NCBI RefSeq assembly: GCF_022410535.1
Contig: NZ_JAKNBL010000007.1
Location: 62,001 to 126,000 of the forward strand
Source: Pelotomaculum terephthalicicum JT
Lineage (GTDB): Bacteria; Bacillota; Desulfotomaculia; Desulfotomaculales; Pelotomaculaceae
Direction of reading: 5' to 3'
DNA length: 64,000 bases
The translations under genes were made by a program, and so were the position numbers. Below are positions 57,037-64,000 of this stretch, piece after piece (position 1 is the first letter of the stretch; the number at the start of each line of letters is the position of its first letter). The notes beneath the pieces were generated by a model. It was not told the DNA's origin. It saw only the letters and a program-made list of their open reading frames with translations, and ran no database searches.

Positions 57037-58245
57037 ATGAATTTCAGGGATATTAAAGCGTTATTGCCAATCTCAATACCCTTTATATTAATATACTTAT
57101 CTTACAAGCTTTTCTTAAAAATTCAGGAAACGCAGTTGGTATCTTATGAGGCAATACGATACTCTTCTTACGCTGTATTATTGATTGGCTTAGTTGTTAG
57201 TTATTTTTCTAATCGAAATAGAGTTTTTTTCACATTAATAACATTACTATTGAGTCAATATTTATTGGTAGACAAAAAATTATACTTGAGCGTTGTTTAT
57301 CCTGCCGTCTGCATCTTTATTCCATTAAATATAATAATATTTAGTTTCTTAACAGAACGTGGTGTTTTAACTCCGGGCGGGAAAAATCGGATAGCCCTGA
57401 TATTTGTTGAGATTATTTTTACCGCTACAATATTTGGGACGAATAACCAACCTTTAATTAATCTCATCAATAAAAAAGTTTTTTCTTTAAGAATACTTAG
57501 CCAAACGCCTGTACCGCAGATAGCAATTTTATTATTACTTGCCGCCATATTGCTCCTGATAATAAGACAAAGTAAAAATATATCATCTTATGAAAGCTCA
57601 TTTGCCGGCGTCATAGTTGCCTCTTTTATAGCCCTAAATTTCAAAGAAAATAATTTGGCCCTGGTTATATTTTTCTCCATATCGTCAGTCATATTGATTT
57701 TTGCAATAATTCAAGACCTTTATAGAAAGGCCTATCTGGATGAATTAACCGGCATTCCCACCCGCCGCGCACTTATGGAAGAATTGATGAAAATAGGCGG
57801 CAAATATACTATCGCCATGTTGGACATAGATTTCTTTAAAAAATTTAATGATACTTACGGACACGATGTAGGTGACAATGCGTTAAAGTTTGTCGCCGCG
57901 ATGATGAAAAATGTCACCGGCGGGGGGAAAATCTATCGTTACGGAGGCGAAGAATTTACCATTATTTTTCCCGGCAAAGGAGTAGATGACGCTGTTTCCC
58001 ACCTGGAGAAATTAAGAGGTAAAATCTCCAGCAGGGGATTTGTCCTCCGTGGACAGGACAGGCCCAAAAAGAAGCCCCAAAAGGCTAAACCGAACAGCAG
58101 TTCTGCAAAGCGGCTCTTTCTCACTGTTAGTATTGGAGTATCCGAGAAAACCGAAAAAAATAAAACGGCTGCAGATGTGATCAAGTCTGCGGATAACGCG
58201 CTTTACAGGGCGAAAGAGAACGGGAGAAACTGTATCAGCAAATAG
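57037..58245 (+). CDS. Membrane-bound diguanylate cyclase (GGDEF)
   Basis: Makes cyclic di-GMP from two GTP. Residues 1-225 hold about seven hydrophobic helices, a possible membrane sensor without a recognised ligand. The GGDEF domain (about 230-402) opens DELTGIPTRRAL, has MLDIDFFKKFNDTYGHDVGD (metal Asp) and the active-site RYGGEEF (301-307), so it should be active. A Lys/Pro-rich insertion (RPKKKPQKAKPNSSSAKR, about 342-359) precedes the LTVSIGVSEK strand; similar insertions occur in other GGDEF proteins. ATG at 57037 follows AAAGG. Divergent from hydCBA; no EAL or PilZ protein is in the window. Confidence 0.92.
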   Translation: MNFRDIKALLPISIPFILIYLSYKLFLKIQETQLVSYEAIRYSSYAVLLIGLVVSYFSNRNRVFFTLITLLLSQYLLVDKKLYLSVVYPAVCIFIPLNIIIFSFLTERGVLTPGGKNRIALIFVEIIFTATIFGTNNQPLINLINKKVFSLRILSQTPVPQIAILLLLAAILLLIIRQSKNISSYESSFAGVIVASFIALNFKENNLALVIFFSISSVILIFAIIQDLYRKAYLDELTGIPTRRALMEELMKIGGKYTIAMLDIDFFKKFNDTYGHDVGDNALKFVAAMMKNVTGGGKIYRYGGEEFTIIFPGKGVDDAVSHLEKLRGKISSRGFVLRGQDRPKKKPQKAKPNSSSAKRLFLTVSIGVSEKTEKNKTAADVIKSADNALYRAKENGRNCISK

Positions 58246-58254
58246 GTGGCGAGG

Positions 58255-59364
58255 TTACCCCTGGTTTATTGCCGATTTTATCAAATTCACGATGTGTTGT
58301 TGCAAGTCATACCCCATATCCGGCCAAATGGGCAGGCTAAGCACTTCGGCGGCAGCCCGCTCCACATTCTTTAAAACTGGGCCACTATCCCGGTAAACCG
58401 GAAGCTTGTGCAGGGGTACCGGATAATAAACCCTTGTTTCAACTTCTTGTCCGGCCAGATATTGTTGCACTTTGTCACGCATTCCACCCGGCACCCTGAC
58501 AGTGTACTGGTGAAATACATGCTTGGTGAACGGCGCTTCATATGGTGTCGTTATTCCGGGTATTTCGTTAAATAATTCGTTATACCGCCCGGCAGCCAGT
58601 CTGCGTTTTTCATTCAACTTTTCAATATGAGGCAGTTTAACTCTCAAAACGGCTGCCTGAATTTCGTCCAATCGTGAATTATAACCGATCTCTTCGTGAT
58701 AATACCTTTTCGCCGAACCATGCGCCCGCAGCAGTCTGGCCGTTTCGGCTATATGTTCGTCGTTGGTTGTGATAAGGCCCCCATCTCCGAATGCGCCAAG
58801 AATTTTCGACGGAAAAAACGAGAAGCACCCCGCCCTACCGGCAGCCCCCAATTTTTTACCTTCAAATTCCGCGCCGAAGGCTTGGGCAACATCTTCTATA
58901 ACTAATAACCGGTATTTCTCCGCCTCCGCGAGAATTGCCTTCATATCTGCGGCATGGCCGTATAAATGCACCGGCAGGACGGCCTTGGTGCGTGTTGTGA
59001 CCGCGTTTTCAATTAATCCGGGATCAAGATTAAATGTTCTCGGATCAATATCGATAAAAACCGGAATAGCGCCCACCCGGCTAATTGATTCCGCAGTGGC
59101 AAAAAAAGTGAACGGCGTAGTAATCACTTCATCTCCCGGGCCTATTCCAGCAGCGTGCAAGCTGATAACCAAAGCGTCGGTTCCTGAATTAACCCCGACA
59201 GCATGTTTGACTCCCAGATAATCAGCCGCTTCTTGCTCAAAAGCTTGGACATTTGGCCCCAAGATAAATTGACCGGAACGGATAACCTCTTGGATGGCGA
59301 CATTGATTTTGTCCCACAGCAACCTTACTTCAGGTGCAAGGTCAAGCATAGGTATTTTTTTCAC
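58255..59364 (-). CDS. DegT/DnrJ/EryC1-family sugar aminotransferase
   Basis: PLP enzyme that aminates a keto-sugar nucleotide for surface polysaccharide, or the related dehydratase. Seen: PMLDLAPEV, GQFILGPNVQAFEQEAADYLGVKHAVGVNSGTDAL, TTPFTFFATAESISRVGA, VLPVHLYGHAADM, IEDVAQAFGAEF and FFPSKILGAFGDGGLITTND, with the PLP-binding Lys in FPSKILG. At 369 aa the length is typical. The frame is open from TTG 59424, overlapping the glycosyltransferase gene; GTG 59364 with GGTG upstream gives MKKIPMLDL and is preferred. Next to a GT4 gene, so both probably serve the same glycoconjugate. Confidence 0.88.
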   Translation of the reverse strand: MKKIPMLDLAPEVRLLWDKINVAIQEVIRSGQFILGPNVQAFEQEAADYLGVKHAVGVNSGTDALVISLHAAGIGPGDEVITTPFTFFATAESISRVGAIPVFIDIDPRTFNLDPGLIENAVTTRTKAVLPVHLYGHAADMKAILAEAEKYRLLVIEDVAQAFGAEFEGKKLGAAGRAGCFSFFPSKILGAFGDGGLITTNDEHIAETARLLRAHGSAKRYYHEEIGYNSRLDEIQAAVLRVKLPHIEKLNEKRRLAAGRYNELFNEIPGITTPYEAPFTKHVFHQYTVRVPGGMRDKVQQYLAGQEVETRVYYPVPLHKLPVYRDSGPVLKNVERAAAEVLSLPIWPDMGYDLQQHIVNLIKSAINQG

Positions 59365-59398
59365 TTGATTGTCACCGGAATTAAATTTTAGCTTCTGT

Positions 59399-60550
59399 CT
59401 ATACTCCGCCTGAACTTTTTTCAATAACCTGGCCGTAACAATTTATAAGTTTTGCCGTACAGTTGGCAGTGGACAGGTTTTCGGCGTTCTTCCTCGCATT
59501 ATGGCTCATTTTTTCGCGCAGATCGTCGTTTTTCAGAAGAAGGGTTATTTTTTCGATAAATTGCAGCGGCTCCAGCTCCGTCAGGAATCCGTCGATGCCA
59601 TCATCCACCATTTCAGAAACCCCGAAAGCTGATACGGCTACCACCGGCAGCCCGGCGGCTTTAGCTTCGCCGATGACAATACCCTGAGTTTCCGTAACTG
59701 AGGAAAACACAAAAATATCAGCCCCGGCGCAGCAGTTCACCACATCAGAAGGCGGCAAAACTCCTGTAAATGTTACTTGCTCAGCAATTCCCAGCTCTTT
59801 TGCTTTAGACTTTAATTCCTCTTCTTCAGGACCGCTCCCCACCAGCACAAGTCTTACCTTGCTCATTTCCCGGTTAATTATTGCGAAGCATTCCATGAGA
59901 AAGCCGATATTTTTTTCCAGCCCCAACCTCCCAACGAATAGAAGGACTTTTTCACCCCCGGGTAAATCAAACCTGCGCCTCAGCCAGTTCCGGTCCCCAC
60001 TCTGAAAATCGGCCACTTTAATCCCGGTCGGCACTACGCGAATTGACGCTTTTACGCCTATTTTATGCAAATACTCTTCAATCGCAGCCGTCGGAACAAT
60101 GACCAGGTCGCAATGGTTGCAAAAACCCCTGCTTATTCTTTGAGCCAGATCTTTCGTTAGCGATTGTGCAAATGGTATGTAATGCACGTATTGTTCATAT
60201 AAAGTGTGAAAAGTAAAAACCAATGGTATGCCCAGCCTCCTGGCATACCTGGCGCCGAGACGCCCCAGCAGGAAAGGGGAATGCACATGAATCAAATCAA
60301 GGTTTAGTTTCTTGATGGTAGGCCTTAGCTTGATTGAAAAGGGCATCGCTAAAGCAAAGTCGCGGTTGGTCGGGGACGGTATCGATGAAAAACGGAATAC
60401 CCTGTTTTCTTTACGGCAGTCGCGGTAGCTGGGCGCAAAAATAAAAACTTCATGCCCTTTGTTGGTAAGTTCTTCACTAAACGTTTGAATCGAACGGACA
60501 ACTCCACTGGTATACGGCAGATAGCTGTCGGTAAAAATACCGATTTTCAA
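59399..60550 (-). CDS. GT4 glycosyltransferase
   Basis: GT-B fold, retaining. It starts KIGIFTDSYLPYTSGVVRSIQTFSEEL, as in lipid glucosyl- and mannosyltransferases, then HVHSPFLLGRLGARYARRLGIPLVFTFHTLYEQYVHY. The sugar-nucleotide half has LFVGRLGLEKNIGFLMECF and FSSVTETQGIVIGEAKAAGLPVVA. This resembles 1,2-diacylglycerol 3-glucosyltransferases and related enzymes; the acceptor is not known. TTG 60550 lies 9 nt after GGAGG and gives MKIGIFTDS (383 aa). Its end overlaps the open frame of the aminotransferase gene. Confidence 0.88.
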   Translation of the reverse strand: MKIGIFTDSYLPYTSGVVRSIQTFSEELTNKGHEVFIFAPSYRDCRKENRVFRFSSIPSPTNRDFALAMPFSIKLRPTIKKLNLDLIHVHSPFLLGRLGARYARRLGIPLVFTFHTLYEQYVHYIPFAQSLTKDLAQRISRGFCNHCDLVIVPTAAIEEYLHKIGVKASIRVVPTGIKVADFQSGDRNWLRRRFDLPGGEKVLLFVGRLGLEKNIGFLMECFAIINREMSKVRLVLVGSGPEEEELKSKAKELGIAEQVTFTGVLPPSDVVNCCAGADIFVFSSVTETQGIVIGEAKAAGLPVVAVSAFGVSEMVDDGIDGFLTELEPLQFIEKITLLLKNDDLREKMSHNARKNAENLSTANCTAKLINCYGQVIEKSSGGV

Positions 60551-60696
60551 TTGACCGGACCTCCCGGTAAAAAAAGTTGTATTGAACATTTAACATGCAA
60601 GATTCTAACACGGACCCCAATAAATAGCAAGGGCACCCGTTTGATTCCTTTCATAGTACGGTACGGTGTGCCCGAATACTTCCTGCTTGTTTATCT

Positions 60697-61575
60697 CTAT
60701 AGAGCTCGTAAAAATTCAGGTCTGAGCAACTCCGGATGTGCCAGCGCCTTTTGGATGAGGGCAACCAGCTTCTCCTTGTCCTGGTTTAGCACGCCTTTTA
60801 ACGGAAGGTAATTTGAAGCATGGTTGCTCCTGAACACACAGTTTGTCAGGGTCATATTTTCCAGCATAACTCTAAGTTCTTGAAGGGATTGCTCCGGTGT
60901 GAGCAGTTTAAACTCGCCCTTTTTCACTTTTCTGTCCATAAATGAATTTTCTGGAATCAACATGGTAAGCGCCGACAAATAAGCCGGGTTGATTGCACTT
61001 GCCGCCTCGGCGGTTGCCCTAGCGTGTTCTTCAGACAATTCCGGACCGCCCACCCCGATTATAACGGTGACAGACAGCGGTAACCCGGCTTCCATGGCTT
61101 TACGGCCGCCTTCAATTATCTCGGCGGCAGTCGAACCCTTGTGAATCATTTTATTAAGAATGTGGTCGCTGCCGCTTTCCAGGCCCAAATATGCAAGAGT
61201 AATGCCTGCTTCACGCAGTTTCTTTAAATCCTCCGGTGTTTTACTCAGGAAGTCACTCGCCCTGGCGTAAATGCCCACTCTCTCCAAGTAAGGAAAGTCT
61301 CGATAGAGTTTCTCCAGTACTTTAAGAAGCAGTCCGGTTTCCGCCACCATGGCGTTTCCGTCAGCTAAAAAGACTCTGGTAATATTACGATAGGGTACTT
61401 TGGCCGCGTCGATATCAGCCTCGATTTCTTCCCATGTTTTAACCCTGAATCTCTTTCCCTTATACGATACACAGAAACTGCAGGCGTTATGCGAGCATCC
61501 CAGAGTAACCTGAAAGATCAGGCTGGCGGCTTCGCTGGGTGGCCGGTAGACAGGCGGAACAAGATAATAACCCAT
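60697..61575 (-). CDS. Radical SAM protein with CX4CX2C cluster motif
   Basis: [4Fe-4S] radical-SAM enzyme of unknown substrate. The cluster Cys are C27, C32 and C35 in GCSHNACSFC, a CX4CX2C spacing rather than CX3CX2C. Downstream: VFLADGNAMVAETGLL, VGIYARASDFL, LAYLGLESGSDHIL and VIIGVGGPELSEEH, typical of Elp3/MiaB-like TIM-barrel radical SAM cores without an added SPASM or B12 domain. At 292 aa it is compact. ATG at 61575 lies 8-9 nt after AAAGGGG. Monocistronic by appearance. Confidence 0.88.
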   Translation of the reverse strand: MGYYLVPPVYRPPSEAASLIFQVTLGCSHNACSFCVSYKGKRFRVKTWEEIEADIDAAKVPYRNITRVFLADGNAMVAETGLLLKVLEKLYRDFPYLERVGIYARASDFLSKTPEDLKKLREAGITLAYLGLESGSDHILNKMIHKGSTAAEIIEGGRKAMEAGLPLSVTVIIGVGGPELSEEHARATAEAASAINPAYLSALTMLIPENSFMDRKVKKGEFKLLTPEQSLQELRVMLENMTLTNCVFRSNHASNYLPLKGVLNQDKEKLVALIQKALAHPELLRPEFLRAL

Positions 61576-61652
61576 CTTTCTACCCCTTTCTTAATCCAAA
61601 AAATAGGATCCCTACTTAATATTAATATAATAATTATACATTATTGTTACTA

Positions 61653-61732
61653 TATCAGGTATTCAAAATTCAAGTGTCAAAATCCTGAATACTTCGAGAT
61701 AATAAACCGTTCTCTCGTTCTAACTCCTGACG
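61653..61732. repeat. Dispersed intergenic repeat, copy F
   Basis: CAGGTATTCAAAATTCAAG, TCCTGAATACTTCGAG, GATAATAAACC and TAACTCCTGAC blocks, closely matching copies A and E. It ends a few nt before the pfkA stop codon, so it lies 3' of pfkA and 5' of the radical SAM gene's upstream region. Confidence 0.7.
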
Positions 61733-61738
61733 CAGTTG

Positions 61739-62842
61739 TCAATCTCCAAATGAGAGGCCAATTTGCTTTGCCGCACGAACCAAGTCGCCACCCACAGGAA
61801 CCAGGCGCTGCTCACCTACTGCTTCTGCCAGAGGCACCGATTCAATATTCGGGGTGCGCAGGCATACCATTTCTCCAAATTTGCCTGCCATAACCAGGTT
61901 GACGGCGCCGGCGCCGTAACGGGTGGCCAATATGCGGTCAAAAGCCGTGGGGGTTCCTCCCCGCTGCAAGTGTCCCAGTACCGTAGCCCGGGATTCCATA
62001 CCAGTGGTTTCTTCTATTTGATAAGAAACAACATTGCCGATACCTCCAAGGCGAATCGGGTCAAAGCTGTCCTCCACCCTGCGCTGGACCACCATTTCGC
62101 CACCGACCGGCTTTGCCCCTTCCGCCGCTACCACGATGCTGAATTTCTTTCCCTGTTCCTGCCTGTCAGTAATTTTCTTAATTACTTTTTCCATTGAGAA
62201 AGGTATTTCCGGAATCAAAATAACATCAGCGCCTCCGGCAAGACCGGCTTCAAGCGCTATCCAACCGGCATAGCGCCCCATTACCTCCAACACGATGATC
62301 CGGTGATGTGATTCAGCAGTCGTATGCAGCTTATCAATCGCCTCGGTGGCTGTGTTTAAAGCTGTGTCAAAACCAAATGTCTGGTCGGTAGCCGATAAGT
62401 CGTTGTCAATAGTTTTCGGTACGCCAACTACCGGCAAGCCCTTTTCTTCAAAGAGTTCCTTGCCGATGCTGAGACTGCCGTCACCACCAATAATAATCAT
62501 CGCATCGATGTTATGTATATTAATGTTTTCAATAACGCGGTCCGACACGTCTTTAAATACTTTTTGCCCGTTTATGACCATCGGATAATGAAAGGGGTTG
62601 TCACGGTTGGTAGTACCCAAGATGGTACCCCCCCGGGGCAGGATGCCGACTACGTCTCTTTCGGTTAAATCACGCGCCCGGTTTTGGATCAGCCCGCCAA
62701 AGCCATTTTCAAAACCAACTACCGTAAGCCGGTATTCCTTTATGGCGGTTTTTACCACAGCGCGGATCACAGCGTTCAGTCCCGGACAGTCACCACCGCC
62801 TGTCAGCACTCCGATCCGCCTGATTGTTTTATTTATCGCCAC
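61739..62842 (-). CDS. pfkA: 6-phosphofructokinase, group III type
   Basis: Phosphorylates fructose 6-phosphate in glycolysis. Seen: GVLTGGGDCPGLNAVIRAVVKTA, GGDGSLSIG (119-127), VPKTIDNDLSATDQTFGFDTA (142 on), MGRYAGWIALEAGLAGGADV, LGHLQRGGTPTAFDRILATR. At 367 aa it is longer than the roughly 320-residue ATP enzymes. The donor-site pair is Gly (GGDGS, position 122) and Lys (PKTIDND, 143); Gly at the first site favours ATP, Lys at the second is shared with pyrophosphate-dependent types. GTG 62842 follows GGAGGG. Flanked by a radical SAM gene and an alpha/beta hydrolase. Confidence 0.93.
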   Translation of the reverse strand: MAINKTIRRIGVLTGGGDCPGLNAVIRAVVKTAIKEYRLTVVGFENGFGGLIQNRARDLTERDVVGILPRGGTILGTTNRDNPFHYPMVINGQKVFKDVSDRVIENINIHNIDAMIIIGGDGSLSIGKELFEEKGLPVVGVPKTIDNDLSATDQTFGFDTALNTATEAIDKLHTTAESHHRIIVLEVMGRYAGWIALEAGLAGGADVILIPEIPFSMEKVIKKITDRQEQGKKFSIVVAAEGAKPVGGEMVVQRRVEDSFDPIRLGGIGNVVSYQIEETTGMESRATVLGHLQRGGTPTAFDRILATRYGAGAVNLVMAGKFGEMVCLRTPNIESVPLAEAVGEQRLVPVGGDLVRAAKQIGLSFGD

Positions 62843-62887
62843 TTTATTCCCTCCATTTTCATTGGCAAATAAGCTAAAACTACGATA

Positions 62888-63664
62888 TCATTTTGATGAT
62901 ACAAAATCAATAATATGTTTATTGATAATTTCCGGTTCCTCCAGCATAAGCATATGGCCCGCTCCTTCAATCTTGAGCAATTTGGCGTTGGGCAGTCCGC
63001 ATTCCAGCAAACGGCCCTGTTTTAACGGTGTAAGCAAGTCCGCAGAGCCGGTGATGATTAACGCCGGCAATTGAATCTCTGCTAGCCGGGAAGTTACGTC
63101 AAAATGTTTACACGCGGAAAAGTCCCTAAACCAAACCACCGGACTAACAGAGTTGATTTCCCTAATGGCAAGCTCTCTAAACTGTGACAGAGCGTTTTGG
63201 CTGTAAACGAGAGCAACTAGCTCGTGATTGTACCGCCTGTTTTTCAACATTTCCAGAATCGCGTTGACCGCGCTAAATTTGGCTCCGGTTGCCATTAAGA
63301 CAACACCTGCCAGCATTTCCGGGTGATGCAGGGAAAAGTCCAACGCGACCGCACCTCCCATGGAATGACCCACCAGGTAAAAACGGCTGTCGCTCAACTT
63401 AGAAGCAATTTTTTTTATAAACTCTTGATAAGCTTTTATGCTGTCGCATGAAGCTCCACCCGATTTCCCGTGTCCGGGCAAGTCCGGCGCGATAACACGA
63501 AAGCTGCTTCCTATTCCGGCTAATTGTTTTGTCCAGTAACTGCCGTTGCCACCGGCTCCATGGATAAAAAAAATTGTTTTTTCTTCTTTTACCGTTTTTT
63601 CAGGGAAACGCTCATAATAAAAATACCTGACGTCGTCCAACTCGCAGTACGGCACATCTCTCAC
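62888..63664 (-). CDS. Alpha/beta hydrolase
   Basis: Serine hydrolase of the alpha/beta fold. HGAGGNGSYWTKQL oxyanion loop, PDLPGHGKSGG, nucleophile elbow GHSMGGAVALDF, SADLLTPLKQG (acid) and GAGHMLMLEEPE (catalytic His). At 258 aa it is a plain esterase or lipase-like protein with a small lid around residues 130-180. The start GTG 63664 lacks a good SD. Substrate unknown. It follows pfkA in map order but is upstream of it on the minus strand with a 45-nt gap, so they could be co-transcribed. Confidence 0.9.
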   Translation of the reverse strand: MRDVPYCELDDVRYFYYERFPEKTVKEEKTIFFIHGAGGNGSYWTKQLAGIGSSFRVIAPDLPGHGKSGGASCDSIKAYQEFIKKIASKLSDSRFYLVGHSMGGAVALDFSLHHPEMLAGVVLMATGAKFSAVNAILEMLKNRRYNHELVALVYSQNALSQFRELAIREINSVSPVVWFRDFSACKHFDVTSRLAEIQLPALIITGSADLLTPLKQGRLLECGLPNAKLLKIEGAGHMLMLEEPEIINKHIIDFVSSK

Positions 63665-63724
63665 CCGCCCAAAATAAAGGCTACCGCCAAGGCCGATAGC
63701 AATCTAACAATCTGTTAAATTAAT

Positions 63725-63754
63725 GTTCATGGAAGGGGAGTCCCTTCCATGAAC
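63725..63754. terminator. Terminator between UPF0182 gene and the hydrolase
   Basis: A 13-bp perfect stem GTTCATGGAAGGG/CCCTTCCATGAAC with a 4-nt loop. It lies just past the UPF0182 stop codon. AT-rich sequence follows on the minus side; the structure is strong, the U-tract imperfect. Confidence 0.75.
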
Positions 63755-63766
63755 TAATTTTATTAT

Positions 63767-64000
63767 TTACTGCTCAGCCCTGTTAACTAATTCCGTCAAG
63801 GTCTGTTTTAAATTAGACAATGATTCGCCATAGCCGGACCAGTCTCCAGCCTTAAGCTTGTTTTGCGCCTCGTCGTAAAGCTGGTTGGCCTTTTGCGCCA
63901 ATTCAGCCACACTGGCAGGTGACAAAGGCTCTGCACCGGGTTCTGCCGTAACCGGCGGTCTCTGTATCCCTCCGCCAGGACCGAATATTTTTTCCACCGC
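63767..64000 (-). CDS. UPF0182 family membrane protein, C-terminal end (runs off the window)
   Basis: The 77 codons visible continue past the window edge (AVEKIFG at the edge). The tail reads LAQKANQLYDEAQNKLKAGDWSGYGESLSNLKQTLTEL, the helical end typical of UPF0182 (large, seven-helix, about 900 aa) membrane proteins of Firmicutes and actinobacteria, function unknown. A GTG at 63997 is in frame but the reading frame is open upstream of it, so this is only the 3' end. Confidence 0.8.
   Translation of the reverse strand, partial: AVEKIFGPGGGIQRPPVTAEPGAEPLSPASVAELAQKANQLYDEAQNKLKAGDWSGYGESLSNLKQTLTELVNRAEQ

Overview
The window looks like chromosome of a spore-forming, anaerobic, mid-GC Firmicute, most like the Peptococcaceae (Desulfotomaculum/Pelotomaculum type). 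The signs are CodY with the xerC-hslV-hslU-codY operon, sporulation genes (ytfJ/gerW, spoIIP, a LysM-GH18 spore hydrolase), the Amj lipid II flippase, GatCAB, a three-subunit [FeFe] hydrogenase, a SatP acetate carrier and a Ku/LigD repair set. The family assignment is inference. Start codons decided by Shine-Dalgarno (SD) spacing are TTG in about a third of the genes.

Layout. 1-9.9 kb (minus strand): rpsB (partial), codY, hslU, hslV, xerC, trmFO, topA, dprA, ytfJ. 10.0-13.0 kb is an accessory scar: a frameshifted IS110-type transposase with a candidate bridge RNA, a LytTR response regulator broken by a stop codon and cut by an IS3-family remnant. 13.1-17.5 kb: non-homologous end joining, with LigD split into a polymerase and a ligase gene plus Ku, interrupted by an AT-rich serine hydrolase on the other strand. 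17.6-21.7 kb: nucleotidyltransferase/phosphomutase fusion, GT4 glycogen-synthase-like enzyme and a starch-binding module (alpha-glucan metabolism). 21.9-24.9 kb: a NifV-like synthase with LeuC/LeuD-like dehydratase subunits. 25.2-34.9 kb: satP, gatCAB, ligA, amj, pcrA. 35.1-43.1 kb: mainly plus strand, with nadE, asnB, ubiA/menA-like and spoIIP, and the GH18 hydrolase facing back.

43.1-49.7 kb: gamma carbonic anhydrase-like protein and the run yerC-hisD-hisC-hisB-hisH-hisA-hisF-hisI, without hisG, hisZ or hisE. 49.8-52.2 kb: a two-gene set of an unrecognised acidic protein and a class III nucleotide cyclase fused to a CD-NTase-like domain that has lost its catalytic residues. This is the most unusual item and a candidate undescribed nucleotide-signalling or defence module. 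52.5-56.8 kb: hydC-hydB-hydA. 57.0-64.0 kb: a membrane diguanylate cyclase, DegT aminotransferase, GT4 glycosyltransferase, radical SAM protein, phosphofructokinase, alpha/beta hydrolase and the C-terminal end of a UPF0182 membrane protein.

A dispersed intergenic repeat built from TGACTCCTGAC-like and TCTGACGTCAGA-like units occurs at six places, always between genes and several times abutting the SD of the next gene. No CRISPR array, tRNA or rRNA gene was seen.
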